A stretch of 64,000 nt of DNA. It comes from Larix kaempferi. Taxonomy: Eukaryota; Streptophyta; Pinopsida; Pinales; Pinaceae. Where the stretch lies: contig BSBM01000092.1 in NCBI GenBank assembly GCA_027924585.1, forward strand, positions 12,151,501-12,215,500, in the 5' to 3' direction. The translations under genes and the position numbers were made by a program. This document shows, piece after piece, positions 23,228-34,445 of the stretch. Within the stretch, counting starts at the first letter, position 1. The number at the start of each line of letters is the position of its first letter. Under the pieces are notes generated by a model, which worked only from the letters and a program-made list of their open reading frames with translations, was not told the origin of the DNA and searched no databases.

Positions 23228-24862
23228 ATGGAAAGAGAGGAGTCTTTGAGGTGAAAGTGTAGGAGGTCTTCATAGTCTTATGGGGTTGGTGTTACAAGTG
23301 ATAATCGGAGGTTGTCAACTTCCCCTCGAGATTCTAGTTTATTGTATAATTCACATTCAGTTGATCATTGATGAGATGAAAGGGGTACAAATGATTCCCC
23401 TATATCTTCTGTGGGAGAACGCTGATCTCAACCTTCTGTTGGTATATGAATATCGATCTTTTAATGTGTACATACAAATTGTTTTTTTGTGTACGCAAAG
23501 TTTGTACATGTGTTTAAACAAAAATTTGTTTTTATTTGAAGCAAAGCATGGTTCAAAAGATGCTTGTAATTCTACAGAGAGGGAGGCAGAGTGAGCAAGG
23601 GAGAGACGGATGAGGGTGTAGAGCAAGGTTCTCAAGAGTCTCATCATTCTACACAAGGTGATGATGGTCGAGCCAAGATGCAATATGTTGAATTAACTGA
23701 GGGTTGTACACCCATTACAACATATCCATCTGATTTACCTCGGGAGCTTCCATGGGAAAGTGGTGATCATCAAGTGACTCTTGAAAGATGTAGATCCCAC
23801 TACGACAAGTTGGAAAATGATTTGTCTACCATGGATCTCCATCCAGAGAGTAAATAAAGTTTGGAGATTGTTTTGGGATCATTGCAAATATTCATTCAGG
23901 CATATGAGAATCTCAGACCAACTACAAATGGTTTTGTTGATTTGATGCGAAGACGAAGGGAACAAGTGATGGGTCTAGACAAGTGGGTTGTTGTGAAGGA
24001 GAGAGTGACAAAAGAATAGGCCAAGTCAATGTTTAACTTCAAAGAAGTTCTAAAGCGAGAAATGTTGAAAGTGCAATATTTCAAGTATCCTGATCTTGCA
24101 CATCTACTCTATGATCGGTTTCTCGCAGCCTATGGTCGGTTTCCATGGAACGATGAGTTTCTCAATATTTTGCTAGATTTTTTTATGCTGAGTTTTTTTA
24201 AATATGAAGCCAAACTATATTGATGTTCATTCAGAATTTTATGGAGTTGGAAAGGGTCGAATATATAATCGAAAAGGTGCTCTTAGAGACCCTACAACTC
24301 TTCGACCTCCACCCTAGATATATCGCCCACCCAGGTTGGTGGCATTAAGATCAGAGATAGAGCCCACATCTCAACTTGTGACAACTGCAAGGAATTTTGT
24401 TGGCGATGGTTTATCGTCAGCATTAGTTGGAGTAGATGTGGGATTGGTTTGAGAAAGGGCTCGTTTCGCTATTCGTCAAAAGTTTGTTTACAAAACTAAT
24501 GATGAGATAGATGGAATGAGCATTGAAGATTTCAGGGCGTATTCCAAGGTTTGTCGTGACATAGCGGCAAATGTTATATCCAATTACACATCGAGTTTGG
24601 GAGAGGTTTGTTGATTATGATATGACTTGATCTTAATTTAATCTTTTATTCATTTTGAATTGAATTTTTTGTTACATTATATGAATGATAAATTATTTTT
24701 TTTGATGTAAAGTAATAGGTACATTATGTAAATGTTTATTGGTTGCAGTTTTCAAGAATGATGAATGAACATTCTTTCCATGTTTCCACTAGCGAAAATA
24801 TAGAGCATATTCGAAAGGTATATTTATTATTTACATATTTATAATTATGATTGAACTTGATA

Positions 24863-24894
<32 letters not shown>

Positions 24895-25600
24895 AATTTT
24901 AGTTATGCATCTTATTGTTAATTTGACTTATCCATGTAGATTTCTTTAGATACGAACTTTATAAATGATTTACCATCTATTGTGAGCTAATGTTTTTAAT
25001 CTTTTTGTTTTAGTTTTAAGTTAATTGGCACTTAATTTTTTTGGATTGCATTATGTTTTATTTATTAACACAATTTAAATTTTAGGGGGGAGAGATAGGT
25101 TCTCTGCTTAATGCAACAGATATTGGCACGGAGGTAATTTTGTTCACACTTGAATTGATCTTTGATATAAGTTTAATATTTTAATTTTTATGGATTTAGT
25201 TAAAATTTGTTCAAGTAATTTATGAGATTCATAAATTGATTTTATACATGTTGAAGCTTGGGCCTCTTAAATATTTTGGAGTCAAAGGGAAAACTCCTTT
25301 GGAGAATGATGGTGGACAAGCATTTGGAGAATTTGATGTAATTTTGTTAATAATTGAATTGTTTTTTGATATATAAGTTTCATATTTTAATTTTTTTAAT
25401 TTAGTTTAAATAATTTAAATGATATTCATAATCTGCTTTTATAAATGTTGCAGGGTGGGTTGAGTCCAAGTGGATTCCCTAGTGGAGGATTGCATGGTGG
25501 ACATTTTCTTTTTATAGCATGGTGGACATTTTTGTTGTTGTTGATGTGCATAGATTGCAAAGATTTGTTTTGGACATCGAGGAGATTTATTTTTTGACTA
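23228..25600 (+). pseudogene. Plus-strand gene of the transposon, unknown function
   Basis: Exons inferred from GT/AG sites: up to 23,441; 23,542-24,605; 24,749-24,817; 25,086-25,133; 25,257-25,337; and 25,454 onward. The exons of 69, 48 and 81 bp are all multiples of three. Translations include SPRDSSLLYNSHSVDH (first exon), MSKGETDEGVEQGSQES, FNFKEVLKREMLKVQYFKYP, GVGKGRIYNRKGALRDPTT, FRAYSKVCRDIAANVISNY and a Gly-rich end GGLSPSGFPSGGLHGG. At least five in-frame stops and a frameshift in a T-run near 24,190 break it. A last exon probably lies at 33,859-33,968, beyond inserted element C. I recognise no domain. It may be the accessory protein of a two-gene transposon, which is an inference from position. 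Confidence 0.5.
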
Positions 25601-25616
25601 GATACATATATGTACA

Positions 25617-26175
25617 TGTTAAGATTCAATATGCTAAGACAAAAAATATCAGCATTTCATTTCATTTCACAATAATAACATATACAGGATCACTAAAGAA
25701 ACAACAAGCACAACATAAATACAAGAGACACAGATTTATCCTGGGAAACCCTCATGGGGTAGAAAACCCAACAAATCTTCCTCAATATAGATGACCAACA
25801 ATATACAAAGATGCAAACCAAAGACATACATTCCAAGCGAGAGAAGTGTGTCAAATGAGGAACACACCTCCTCTCTATATACAAATATCTGACTAGTACT
25901 TTATATTAACTAGGTCGGCCCCAACTTTACCAATGGGTTAAACACCCCATTACAACTGACTGGGCCGACCCCACTAGGGTGGTCTAATAACCCTTTGACC
26001 CACATAACACATACAGGGCCGACCCCCACTAGGGAAGTCTAATAACCCAAGTTACCACAATCCGACAGAGGAATGAACATCTTCGGATATACAATAAGAT
26101 CTTCACGGAGGAATGAAACATCTCCGGAATAATAAAGTACAAATATAATATTCCTAGAAGTTACAATATTCAACA
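25617..26175 (-). mobile_element. 3' LTR of element C (559 bp)
   Basis: The left LTR on the plus strand starts TGTTAAGATTC and ends ATATTCAACA. It lacks a 45-bp stretch that the other LTR carries ('gatctcctcctcctccatag' and following bases), which accounts exactly for the length difference of 559 against 604. Confidence 0.92.
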
Positions 26176-26190
26176 CTCCCCCTTAATGAG
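26176..26190 (-). promoter_or_regulatory. Polypurine tract of element C
   Basis: The minus strand reads CTCATTAAGGGGGAG directly before the 3' LTR start TGTTGAATATTG. This is the plus-strand priming site for reverse transcription. Confidence 0.85.
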
Positions 26191-26394
26191 AAGGATATTA
26201 TAACAACATCTGCAGGAGCAAGGAGTCATCGACTACATCATACATGATACATCTATAAATCATTGGGAGCTTTCTCAACATCATTAGTAACTCAACTAGT
26301 TACTGGAATATCTTCAATACTGGAATATCAACATCTTCAGTACTAAGTCTTCTGCAGCACCCGAACAGCTACAGCTTCATCATCATCTGGATCC

Positions 26395-26666
26395 TCACGA
26401 TCAACAGCATCATCGTCACATGATCATCAGCATCGTCATCATATGATCATCAACATCGTCATCACATCATCTCGATCTACAGCATCTGGATCATCACAAT
26501 CTACAACATCTGGATCATCTCGATTTACAACATCTAGATCATCATGATGTACAACATATGGATCATCTCGATCTACAGCATCTGGATCATTTCGATCTAC
26601 AGCATCTGGATCATCATCTCGATCTACAGCATCTGGATCATCATCATAGCATACTCTGCAATACAC
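26395..26666 (-). repeat. Asp-rich in-frame repeat array of element C
   Basis: A 9-16-residue repeat encoded on the minus strand reads DDPDAVDRDD with variants (DPDVVDCDD, DPYVVHHDD). The DNA unit is 'catctggatcatctcgatctacag' or shorter. It lies between RNase H and the 3' LTR, the same place as the acidic array of element A, although the two repeat sequences are not alike. Confidence 0.7.
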
Positions 26667-26815
26667 ACGATCATATTACAGGATGATCAATCACGCTCTC
26701 TTTAGGACATAGGTCCATGGATGATACAATCCAGATTAAGTTCCAGGATGATCAATCCTTATCATTTTAAGACAAGGCTCATGTCTAGGGACGATGCAAT
26801 CCCATCACGTACATT

Positions 26816-27800
26816 TTGAACCAAGAGTCTAGGGACGATACAGCCCTGTCATCAATTCTCGGAGACAAATGTCTACGGATCAATTCTGGGACCAAAGTTT
26901 GGGGAATATACAATCCCCTACCTGTTCATTCAGGACTTCATTCTCGGAGACCCAGTCTACGGCTCGATTCTGGGACTGAAGTCCGAGGAAGATACAATCC
27001 CCTACCTGTTCATTCAGGACTTCATTCTTGGAGATCCAGTCTACAGCTCAATTCTAGGACCAAAGTCCAGGGAAGATACAATCCCCACCCTGTTCATTCA
27101 GGACTTCATTCTCGGAGACATCTTTTCTACGGATCAATTCTGGGACCGAAGTCCAGGGAAGATACAATCCCCACCCTGTTCATTCAGGACTTCATTCTCG
27201 AAGACATCTTGTCTATGGATCAATTATGGGACCAAAGTCGGGGGAAGATACAATCCCCACCCTGTTCATTCAGGACTTCATTCTCGGAGACCTAGTCTAC
27301 GGCTCAATTCTGGGACCGAAGTCCGGGGAAGATACAATCCCCACCCTATTCATTCAGGACTTCATTCTCGGAGACATCTTGTCTACGAAGCTATTCATTC
27401 AGGACTTCATTCTCGGAGACATCTTGTCTACGAAGCAATTATGGGACCGAATTTCAGGGAAGATACAATCCCCACCCTGTTCATTCAGGACTTCATTCTC
27501 CAAGACATCTATTTAAGGATCAATTCTAGGATCGAAGTATGGGGAAGATACAATCCCCACCCTGTTCATTCAGGACTTCATTCTCGGAGACCCAGTCTAC
27601 GGCTCAATTCTGGGACCGAAGTCCGGGGAAGATACAATCCCCACCCTATTCATTCAGGACTTCATTCTCGGAGACATCTTGTCTACGAAGCAATTCTGGG
27701 ACTAAAGTCTGGGGAAGATACAATCCCCACCTGCCCACTCAGGACTTCATTCTCGAAGACATATGTCTACGGATAAATTTAGAACATGTGTTCAAGGATG
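26816..27800. repeat. 84-86-bp tandem array, ~11 units
   Basis: Each unit contains 'gatacaatccccaccctg', 'ttcattcaggacttcattct' and 'caattctgggaccgaagtcc'. The phrase 'atacaatcc' falls at 26,908, 26,992, 27,076, 27,162, 27,248 and 27,332, giving an 84-86-bp period. One unit near 27,390 is shortened. The overlapping open frames on the plus strand are translations of the repeat only. Confidence 0.92.
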
Positions 27801-27999
27801 ATGCAATCCCCTTGTCAACTTAGACCCTATCTAAGGACCATCCACCAACCTCTCTGTCGGCATCACCAATATAGGTATCCACATCATCGACCTCACTATC
27901 GATACAGACAATCTTATCATGAGTGACCACATCACTCCCCCTTTCGAGGAGGGTCCTTCTGAACTACACCAAGCTTGTCTTGGAAATAATCAAACTTTA

Positions 28000-29220
28000 C
28001 TCGAGGTAGAGGTTTGGTTAGTACATCGGTAACTTGTTCACTTGAGGTAGAGGTTTGGTTAGTACATCGGTAACTTGTTCACTTGAGGTAGAGGTTTGGT
28101 TAGTACATCGGTAACTTGTTCATCAGTTCCCACAAATTCGATCTTTATAATTCCTTTCTGCATGATATATCGTATATCAAAATATCAAATCTCTATGTGC
28201 TTTGACTTATCATGGAACACTGGATTCTCTTCCATCTTGATACAACTCTGTTTGTCACACAGGATCACAGTGGGATCCATCTCTAAGTCAAATAATCCTG
28301 AAGCCATACCGCTTCACAAATAGCAGAGCAAGCAGCCATATATTCGCTTGTGCTGTGAGCCACACTAGACTGCTTCCTGCTAAACCACAAGATCATGGCA
28401 AATCCAAGACAATAACATCCGCTCGATGTGCTATTCCTGTCTGATACACTTCCTTAGCATCTGAGTAGCCATACAATCTGAAGTCATGATCTCCAAAATA
28501 ATATAGACCAAAGTCTATCGTACCCTTCAGGTACCTCATCACATGCTTTGCAGCTATCAGGTGAACTCGTCTAGGTTCCACTAGATACTGTCTCAAGGTG
28601 TTTCACAGCAAAGCATATATTCGGCCTGGTATATGTCAGATACATCAATGACCCAATAATATGTCTGTACAGAGTTACATTCACTAAATCTGATGAGTCA
28701 TCAGCTAACATCTTCAAGTCGAAACCCATGAGAGTGGCCATGGCTTCACATTCCAACATATTAATTCTTCTCAAGATTTCCACAGCATACTTTCCCGGGA
28801 TGAGAAAGATTCCTTCTGAGCCTTGCCATACTAAGAGATCTTTCATTTTCATTTCTGCAGCCATCTTCTTCTTTCTTTTCATGATCTGTTTGTAAAAATA
28901 GATCATCCACATACAGTAATAGTATGACAGGTTCATCATTCGTAACGTATCAGCTTTACTTTTGGTAAAGCCCAAGATTGTCAAGAATCTATCAATTCTC
29001 CCTCTGTGACTGAACATAATTCACACTCTGCATTGAGTGATCTTCTGCATATCTATTTGTGCCATCTCTCGTCAGATGGGTCTACTCATATGAGCCTCAA
29101 TATAAATCAAACTCTGTGGTGAGTTCCTTCTTGCATCCATGTCATCTGTGTATAGAAACCATTTTCAACCTTGTAGCAAAGGTTGAGATCCACATCACCC
29201 ATGATGATCATTAAGCTCAT
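28000..29220 (-). pseudogene. Copia RT end and RNase H remnant (element C)
   Basis: The minus strand gives RT blocks ending LYRHIIGSLMYLTYTRPNIC (about 28,680-28,620), then RNase H pieces: RYLKGTIDFGLYY, FSRKQSSVAHSTSEYMAACS with the Glu of the S-T/A-E-x-E motif region, ILCDKQSCIKM and KSKHIEI, ending GTDEQVTDVLTKPLP near 28,010. The RT palm (normally YVDD) is degraded to YYCMWMIYFY with a frame change. Several frame breaks are present. A 41-bp segment is present three times in tandem at the C-terminus (28,001-28,122); 41 is not a multiple of three, so it destroys the frame. Confidence 0.8.
28001..28122. repeat. 41-bp triplication in RNase H
   Basis: The phrase 'gaggtagaggtttggttag' starts at 28,003, 28,044 and 28,085, an exact 41-bp period with almost no difference between copies. 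Confidence 0.95.
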
Positions 29221-29469
29221 CAATTGACTATCGATCTTGGGTACCCGAACAGAGATTTCTTCAATTGAATCCTTGATTCGCACTTCTTCTTCAATTACAT
29301 TATTAAGATAATGGTCTTATCTAGCCATTTGGAGCAAACATCTCGTCATGATTCTCTTCCTATTTCTAAGAGAATCTTCTAGCCACAAGCCTTCTATATT
29401 ATGTTTGATTTGTAAATCTTCTTGTTGAACATCCATCACTTGTCCGGTGTTCATCATTCTTCATGATCT

Positions 29470-29950
29470 TTCCTACAAATCAAAATTAAGTACATGATTA
29501 GTAATAATTCATAATCATCAAATCATGTTGACATGATAACCTATTATGCATACAGATATGATTTACATAGTTATGCTACTATCTTGACCAATACTTTGGC
29601 ACAACACTTTTCCATATCATGTATGCATATAGTGGCTATCTAGATTCTTTCCATCTCTACCAGAACATACTATCGAGAGTGTGCATAACTCTCAACATGT
29701 CAGCAAAGAGGTTTCATTATAGACAAGCAACAATGGAATGTTTGTCCAACTTACCAATCATATGCATATTAGTAGTATACTGTTCAATGTTATATGAATG
29801 TTTACACTCAGCATGATATATTCTAGGAATACAAATATGCATACAACTATTACAAGTAATATCATTTACTATTTCAAATAACAACTCAAATACTTATCTT
29901 TTATGTTTGTGTGGTTGCCTCCCGCTTGATCTTCTATATAACTTTTGAAC
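29470..29950 (-). other. Noncoding module shared with element A
   Basis: This stretch is similar to 4,050-4,445 over its whole length and has no open frame. It sits upstream of the RT segment in element sense. Confidence 0.55.
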
Positions 29951-31948
29951 TTCTATTCATTATGTACCACTGTGCATGCTCAAGTGTGCACTAGTGTCAT
30001 CCTCATGATCTCATACACAAACATACGTTCATTAGTATAATCTCAATATTATCAAAACATTATAATTCTAAATAATCTTGAATATGTATAGTCATGATCA
30101 TAGATAATAAAGATTAGTATTCAAGGTTTCAAGGAAGTATTCTTTTACTCATGCATATTCTTATTTGATCATAGGACTCTTCTGGTTAGTTAAATCATCA
30201 ATCAAGATAAGAGACATAATATGCATAAACCTTTGATTACTTACATTTCTAACTTTATGAATAAGCATAACCAATCATACCAAGTATACTTATATAAGGG
30301 ATCCTAACACAAGGTAAGATTCTAACTTGATATAGGAAAACATACCTGGATTAGTATGCTTGCTTAGTTATGTCTAACATACCTAAAAAATATCTTCTTT
30401 GTTCTCTTCAATGATTTAGAGATCCTGCATAACTCATAGGTTAAGCATAATAGAACAAATTCATACATACCTTGTAAGTAGAACTTCTATGTGATCAAGG
30501 ATTATGGATGAGTCTTTGTCTTCATGTTGTCATGGTCATGAAACTTGATTTGTCTTTCGTGATGTACCTGTATCTTGTTAGCAGACAACATCAACCTCAT
30601 ACAACACCACAGTGCATTAATACAATCATATAGCCCTAATCAAGGAATGTCTTTTGTCATTCACATACTTCTTACTAGGGTGATAAGACAATTCTAAAAT
30701 TGTACTAATAATATGAAGAAAACATATTATGAACTTAATCAAGAATTAGATTTCAAGACATACCTGTATCTTCTTAAGTCATACCTGTCGAGACTTCTTG
30801 TAGTCTTCTTATGTAAGGCCTTAGCCTCATCTCCCCCTGAAACTGGATCTAGAGCTTGAATAGGGTTTGTCAGAGAAACCCTAAAAATTCAAACTTTGAA
30901 TTTCACACTTATGAATGTATGGAAGGATGTGTCTTGCTGAGCTGATCAAACTATCATACTTCAATTTTGAAATCTCCAAAATTTGACCCCTCAAAATTGC
31001 CTTCGAAACTTCTGGATCTTTTGGACAGGATCTCAAACTAGGGTTTGATGAAGCCCACCCTTCTGCCCAATCAAAATTTTCGATCCAAGGCTCTAAACTC
31101 TTATTTTTCTGAGGAGCTTCTAGCCGTGGTCACAGACTTCAAGAATTCCAACTTTTGCTGAAGCCCTAATTTTTCATCTTTCCAATCAAAATCCCGAACA
31201 GGGGTTTGATCAAGCCCGGTCTTCTACCCAATCAAAAAATTCGATCTTGGTCTCTAAATTTTGATTTTTCTGAGTAGCATTCAGCTGTGGACTCTGATTC
31301 CAAAAATTCTGACTTTCTCCGAAACCCTAAATTCCGGAAGCCATGAATGAAGGTGCTCCAAAAATAATTTTGTTTTGACAGAAATATGTACCTAATTGTT
31401 TTTGCTGTAACTCCGAACTTTTCGATCCACAGGGTCTGAAAAAATTTTCTGTGGTATCCTGACCTGTCATCTTTCCATCCCGATAGATATGACCTCAATT
31501 GGATTTTCTGAGAGAGATTTATGCCAAGTGTCACAATGTGAACTGTTTATGAGATAAAACATGAGAGTGAACTTGTACAACATGCCATGTGTCACTGGTT
31601 CAACTTCGGCCTCTGAAAACGTTTCCTGAGATAGTACATTCTGTGTACTACCTATCACCTTTTACGAAATTTCATTTGGAGCTTCCTCGCCCAAGTTATA
31701 ACCTTTTTTCCTAGGTCACCTGATTATAACTCACAAAGTACAATGCATATGAGGGTGTCCTTTGGACACAAGGTACATAGGGATGTTATTTACGACCTAT
31801 AAACTTTTTCGATCCTGAACCTTCTCCAAAATGGATTTACAGCAAAAGTTCCACGATGACTTGTTTTTGCTATATGAAACCCTAACCTTCCAATTGTCGC
31901 AAGTGAAGCAAGTGTCGCAAGTGCCATACATTGCCTTCCTTTAGGTTA
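29951..31948 (-). other. Leader of element C, no gene
   Basis: About 2 kb between the primer binding site and the shared module hold no gag-like frame. The only minus-strand frames over 60 codons (31,534-31,232 and 31,658-31,467) match nothing. 'aaaccctaattt' and 'tcaaaatttttcgatc' phrases recur loosely between 31,000 and 31,330. Gag, protease and integrase were presumably deleted here. Confidence 0.5.
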
Positions 31949-31960
31949 GCTCTGATACCA
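31949..31960 (-). promoter_or_regulatory. Primer binding site of element C
   Basis: The minus strand reads TGGTATCAGAGC, complementary to the 3' end of plant initiator tRNA-Met, directly inside the 5' LTR. Confidence 0.92.
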
Positions 31961-32564
31961 AGATAAGATTCAATATGCTAAGATAGAAAATATTAGCATT
32001 TCATTTCATTTCACAATAATAGCATATACAGGATCATTGAAGAAACAACAAGCACAACATAAATACAAGAGACACACATTTATCCTAGGAAACCCTCATG
32101 GGGTAGAAAACCCAGCAAAGCTTCCTCAATATAGATGACCAGCAATATACAAAGATATAAACCAAAGACATGATCTCCTCCTCCTCCATAGCAGACCTCT
32201 CTCTCACAAGTGCTCTACATTCCAAGCGAGAGAAGTGTGTCAAATGAGGAACACACCTCCTCTATATATACGCATCTCCGACTAGTACTTTATATTAACT
32301 AGGTCAGCCCCAACATTACCAATGGGTTAAACACCCCATTACAACTGACTGGGTCGACCCCACTAGGGTGGTCTAATAACCCTTTGACCCACATAACACA
32401 TACAGGCCCGACCCCCACTAGGGAAGTCTAATAACCCAAGTTACCACAATCCGACGGAGAAATGAACATCTCCAAAAATACAATAAGATCTTTACAGAGG
32501 AATGAAACATCTCCGAAATAATAAAGTATAAATATAATATTCTTAGAAGTTACAATATTCAACA
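31961..32564 (-). mobile_element. 5' LTR of element C (604 bp)
   Basis: This copy aligns with the LTR at 25,617 except for the additional 45 bp near 32,170-32,214 and scattered substitutions. Its inner end reads AGATAAGATT on the plus strand where the other LTR has TGTTAAGATT, so the terminal bases next to the primer site have mutated. Confidence 0.92.
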
Positions 32565-32689
32565 GTACATTGAACTCACATGTTCATGAACATTTTTTTG
32601 AGGATTATATACATGTCCTTTGAACTTACATATTCTGTGTTTGCTTTAAATGATCTACTTATTTTTGTTTATTTAGCATATTTGGTGTG

Positions 32690-33835
32690 ATTTAAAGGTT
32701 TAGAATATGTATTTGTATGTTTAAATGAATGAATGAATATGTGAGAATGAATGTTAAGGATGTTATAATCTAGGTGCAATGAATGAATGTTAGGTTTTTA
32801 TAGGAATTTTAAGAATGAATGAATGTTAAGAATGATTTATCTTTGAATGTTATAAAGTTTTGATAGAAAAATGAATGTGAGGTTTAAAATTCTGGAATGT
32901 TAGGAAGTTGTAATTGAAATATGAAAGTTAGGAAGTCGAAAAATGAATGTTAGGTTCAAATTTTGATATGTATGTTACATGAATATGTTAAGAATGAATG
33001 TTACATGGTAAGAATGAATGTTAACAAAGTTATGATAGGTGCAATGAATGAATGAATGTTAGATTTTTATATGAATTTTAAGAATAAATGAATGTTAAGA
33101 TTGAATGTTAAGAACATGATATCTTTGAATATTAGGAAGTTTAGGAATGTTAAAGGAAGTTTAAGAATGGATAAACATAGATTTAAAGTTCAGGAATGTT
33201 AGGAAGTTTTGATTGAAATATGAATGAATGTTAAGATTGAATGTTAAGAACATGAATGTTAGCTTTGAATGTTAGGAAGTTTAGGAATGTTAGAAGTTTT
33301 GATAGAAATATGGATGAACTAGGAAGTTTAAAAATGAATGTTAAGAACATGAATGCTATCTTTGAATGCTAGGAAGTTTAGGAATGAATTACAAGTTTTG
33401 ATAGAAATATGGATGAACTAGGAAGCTTAAAAATGAACATGTTAAGTTCAAATTTTAGGAATGTTAGGAAGTTTTGATTGAAATATGAATGTTAGGAAGT
33501 TGAAAAATGAATGTTAGGTTCAAATTTTGATAGGAATATTAGGAATATTTTAAGAATGAATGTGTTGGTAATAATGGACGCTAAGGAATTTATGATAGGT
33601 GCAATGAATGAATGAATGTTAAGATTGAATGTTAAGAACATGACTGTTATCTTTGAATGTTATAAAGTTTAGGAATGTCAGGAAGTTTTGATCAAAATAT
33701 GAATGTTAGGAAGTTTAAAAATGAATGTTAGGATCAAAGTTCAGAAATTTGTTAGGAAGTTTTGATTGAAATATGAATGTTAGGAAGTTGAAAAATGAAT
33801 ATTAGGTTTAAATTTTGATATGAATTTTTAATTAA
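32690..33835. repeat. Degenerate 'gaatgaatgttaag' array
   Basis: About 1.1 kb is made of short overlapping repeats: 'gaatgaatgtta', 'ggaagttttgattgaaatatg' and 'aggaagtttaaaaatgaatg'. There is also a longer-range period of roughly 150-300 bp. No coding sequence. It lies between element C and the last exon of the plus-strand gene, probably within an intron. Confidence 0.85.
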
Positions 33836-33858
33836 TAATTCTTATTTTCAATGTCCAG

Positions 33859-33968
33859 GTACATTTGATGCGGTTGAAATCATGGAAAATGGGGATAACA
33901 ACTTTTTATTTTTTAATCATAAAGGAATATTACAGGATTGTGAAGCTTGTGCTAAATTAGAGCAATGA
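33859..33968 (+). pseudogene. Probable last exon of the transposon's plus-strand gene
   Basis: An acceptor site (TGTCCAG) precedes a short open stretch that begins TFDAVEIMENGDNNFLFFN and ends CAKLEQ before a TGA at 33,966. It follows the Gly-rich exon at 25,454 once element C and the repeat array are taken out. The assignment rests on position and splice-site form. Confidence 0.35.
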
Positions 33969-34125
33969 TTTTAGAAAACAATTTGATGAATTTTCATCGA
34001 TTTGTTGTAAATAATCATTCCTCTAATTTAGCATAAGCTTCACAATTCTAGAATCTTTTCTTGTGATTAAAAATCAAATGATCATTGTCTCCATTTGCCA
34101 TGATTTCAGTTATGTGAATTTACAC
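33874..34125. repeat. Inverted repeat with ~95-bp arms
   Basis: The left arm starts 'gaaatcatggaaaatgggga' at about 33,878 and ends near 33,970. The right arm is its reverse complement, ending 'tttgccatgatttcag' at about 34,112. The spacer is about 45 bp. I estimate about four matches in five between arms. The right arm, read on the minus strand, gives a parallel peptide (EIMANGDNDHLIFN), so an exon tail has been duplicated in inverse. Confidence 0.8.
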
Positions 34126-34445
34126 AAGTGATATTTTAAAGTAAAGATTCAGGGCGGAGAGTGGCGACAGCCACAGATTTGTTATCTCATCCCTTAAGTG
34201 GTCTAATAGACATATGGGAACCCGAATAAAGTATTTTTTACAGACATAAGACACAAATTTTACACATTGAAGTTTTCATTACCAAATAATTTTTGAATTC
34301 AAATTCTAGCATACTAGAATACGATCATTTAAACTCATATTCCAGTTCCTTTGAAGATCATAGACATAGAAAGAAAAAAATATATTGTGCACAACATTTG
34401 ACAATGACATGGACCAAACCATTGATCTATTAATTTTTTATATAG

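Larger units (their letters stand above)
25617..32564 (-). mobile_element. Copia element C, internally deleted, TSD GTACA
   Basis: Two direct LTRs (25,617-26,175 and 31,961-32,564) flank a 5.8-kb interior, with 5-bp target duplications GTACA at 25,612-25,616 and 32,565-32,569. A primer binding site complementary to initiator tRNA-Met adjoins the right LTR and a polypurine tract adjoins the left, so the element reads on the minus strand. Only the end of RT and RNase H can be recognised. Gag, protease and integrase are gone, so it could move only with help. It split the plus-strand gene of the large transposon and is therefore younger than that transposon. Confidence 0.92.

Noticed and set aside
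26395-27800. Regular repeats that could suggest a CRISPR array
   Set aside because: Units are contiguous, with no unique spacers, and lie inside a plant LTR element.
26816-27823. Overlapping plus-strand frames of 94-159 codons
   Set aside because: They are translations of the 84-86-bp tandem array, in several frames, with no domain.
33874-34125. Inverted repeat as a MITE
   Set aside because: No target duplication was found, and the arms match exon sequence of the plus-strand gene, so an inverted exon duplication explains it better.
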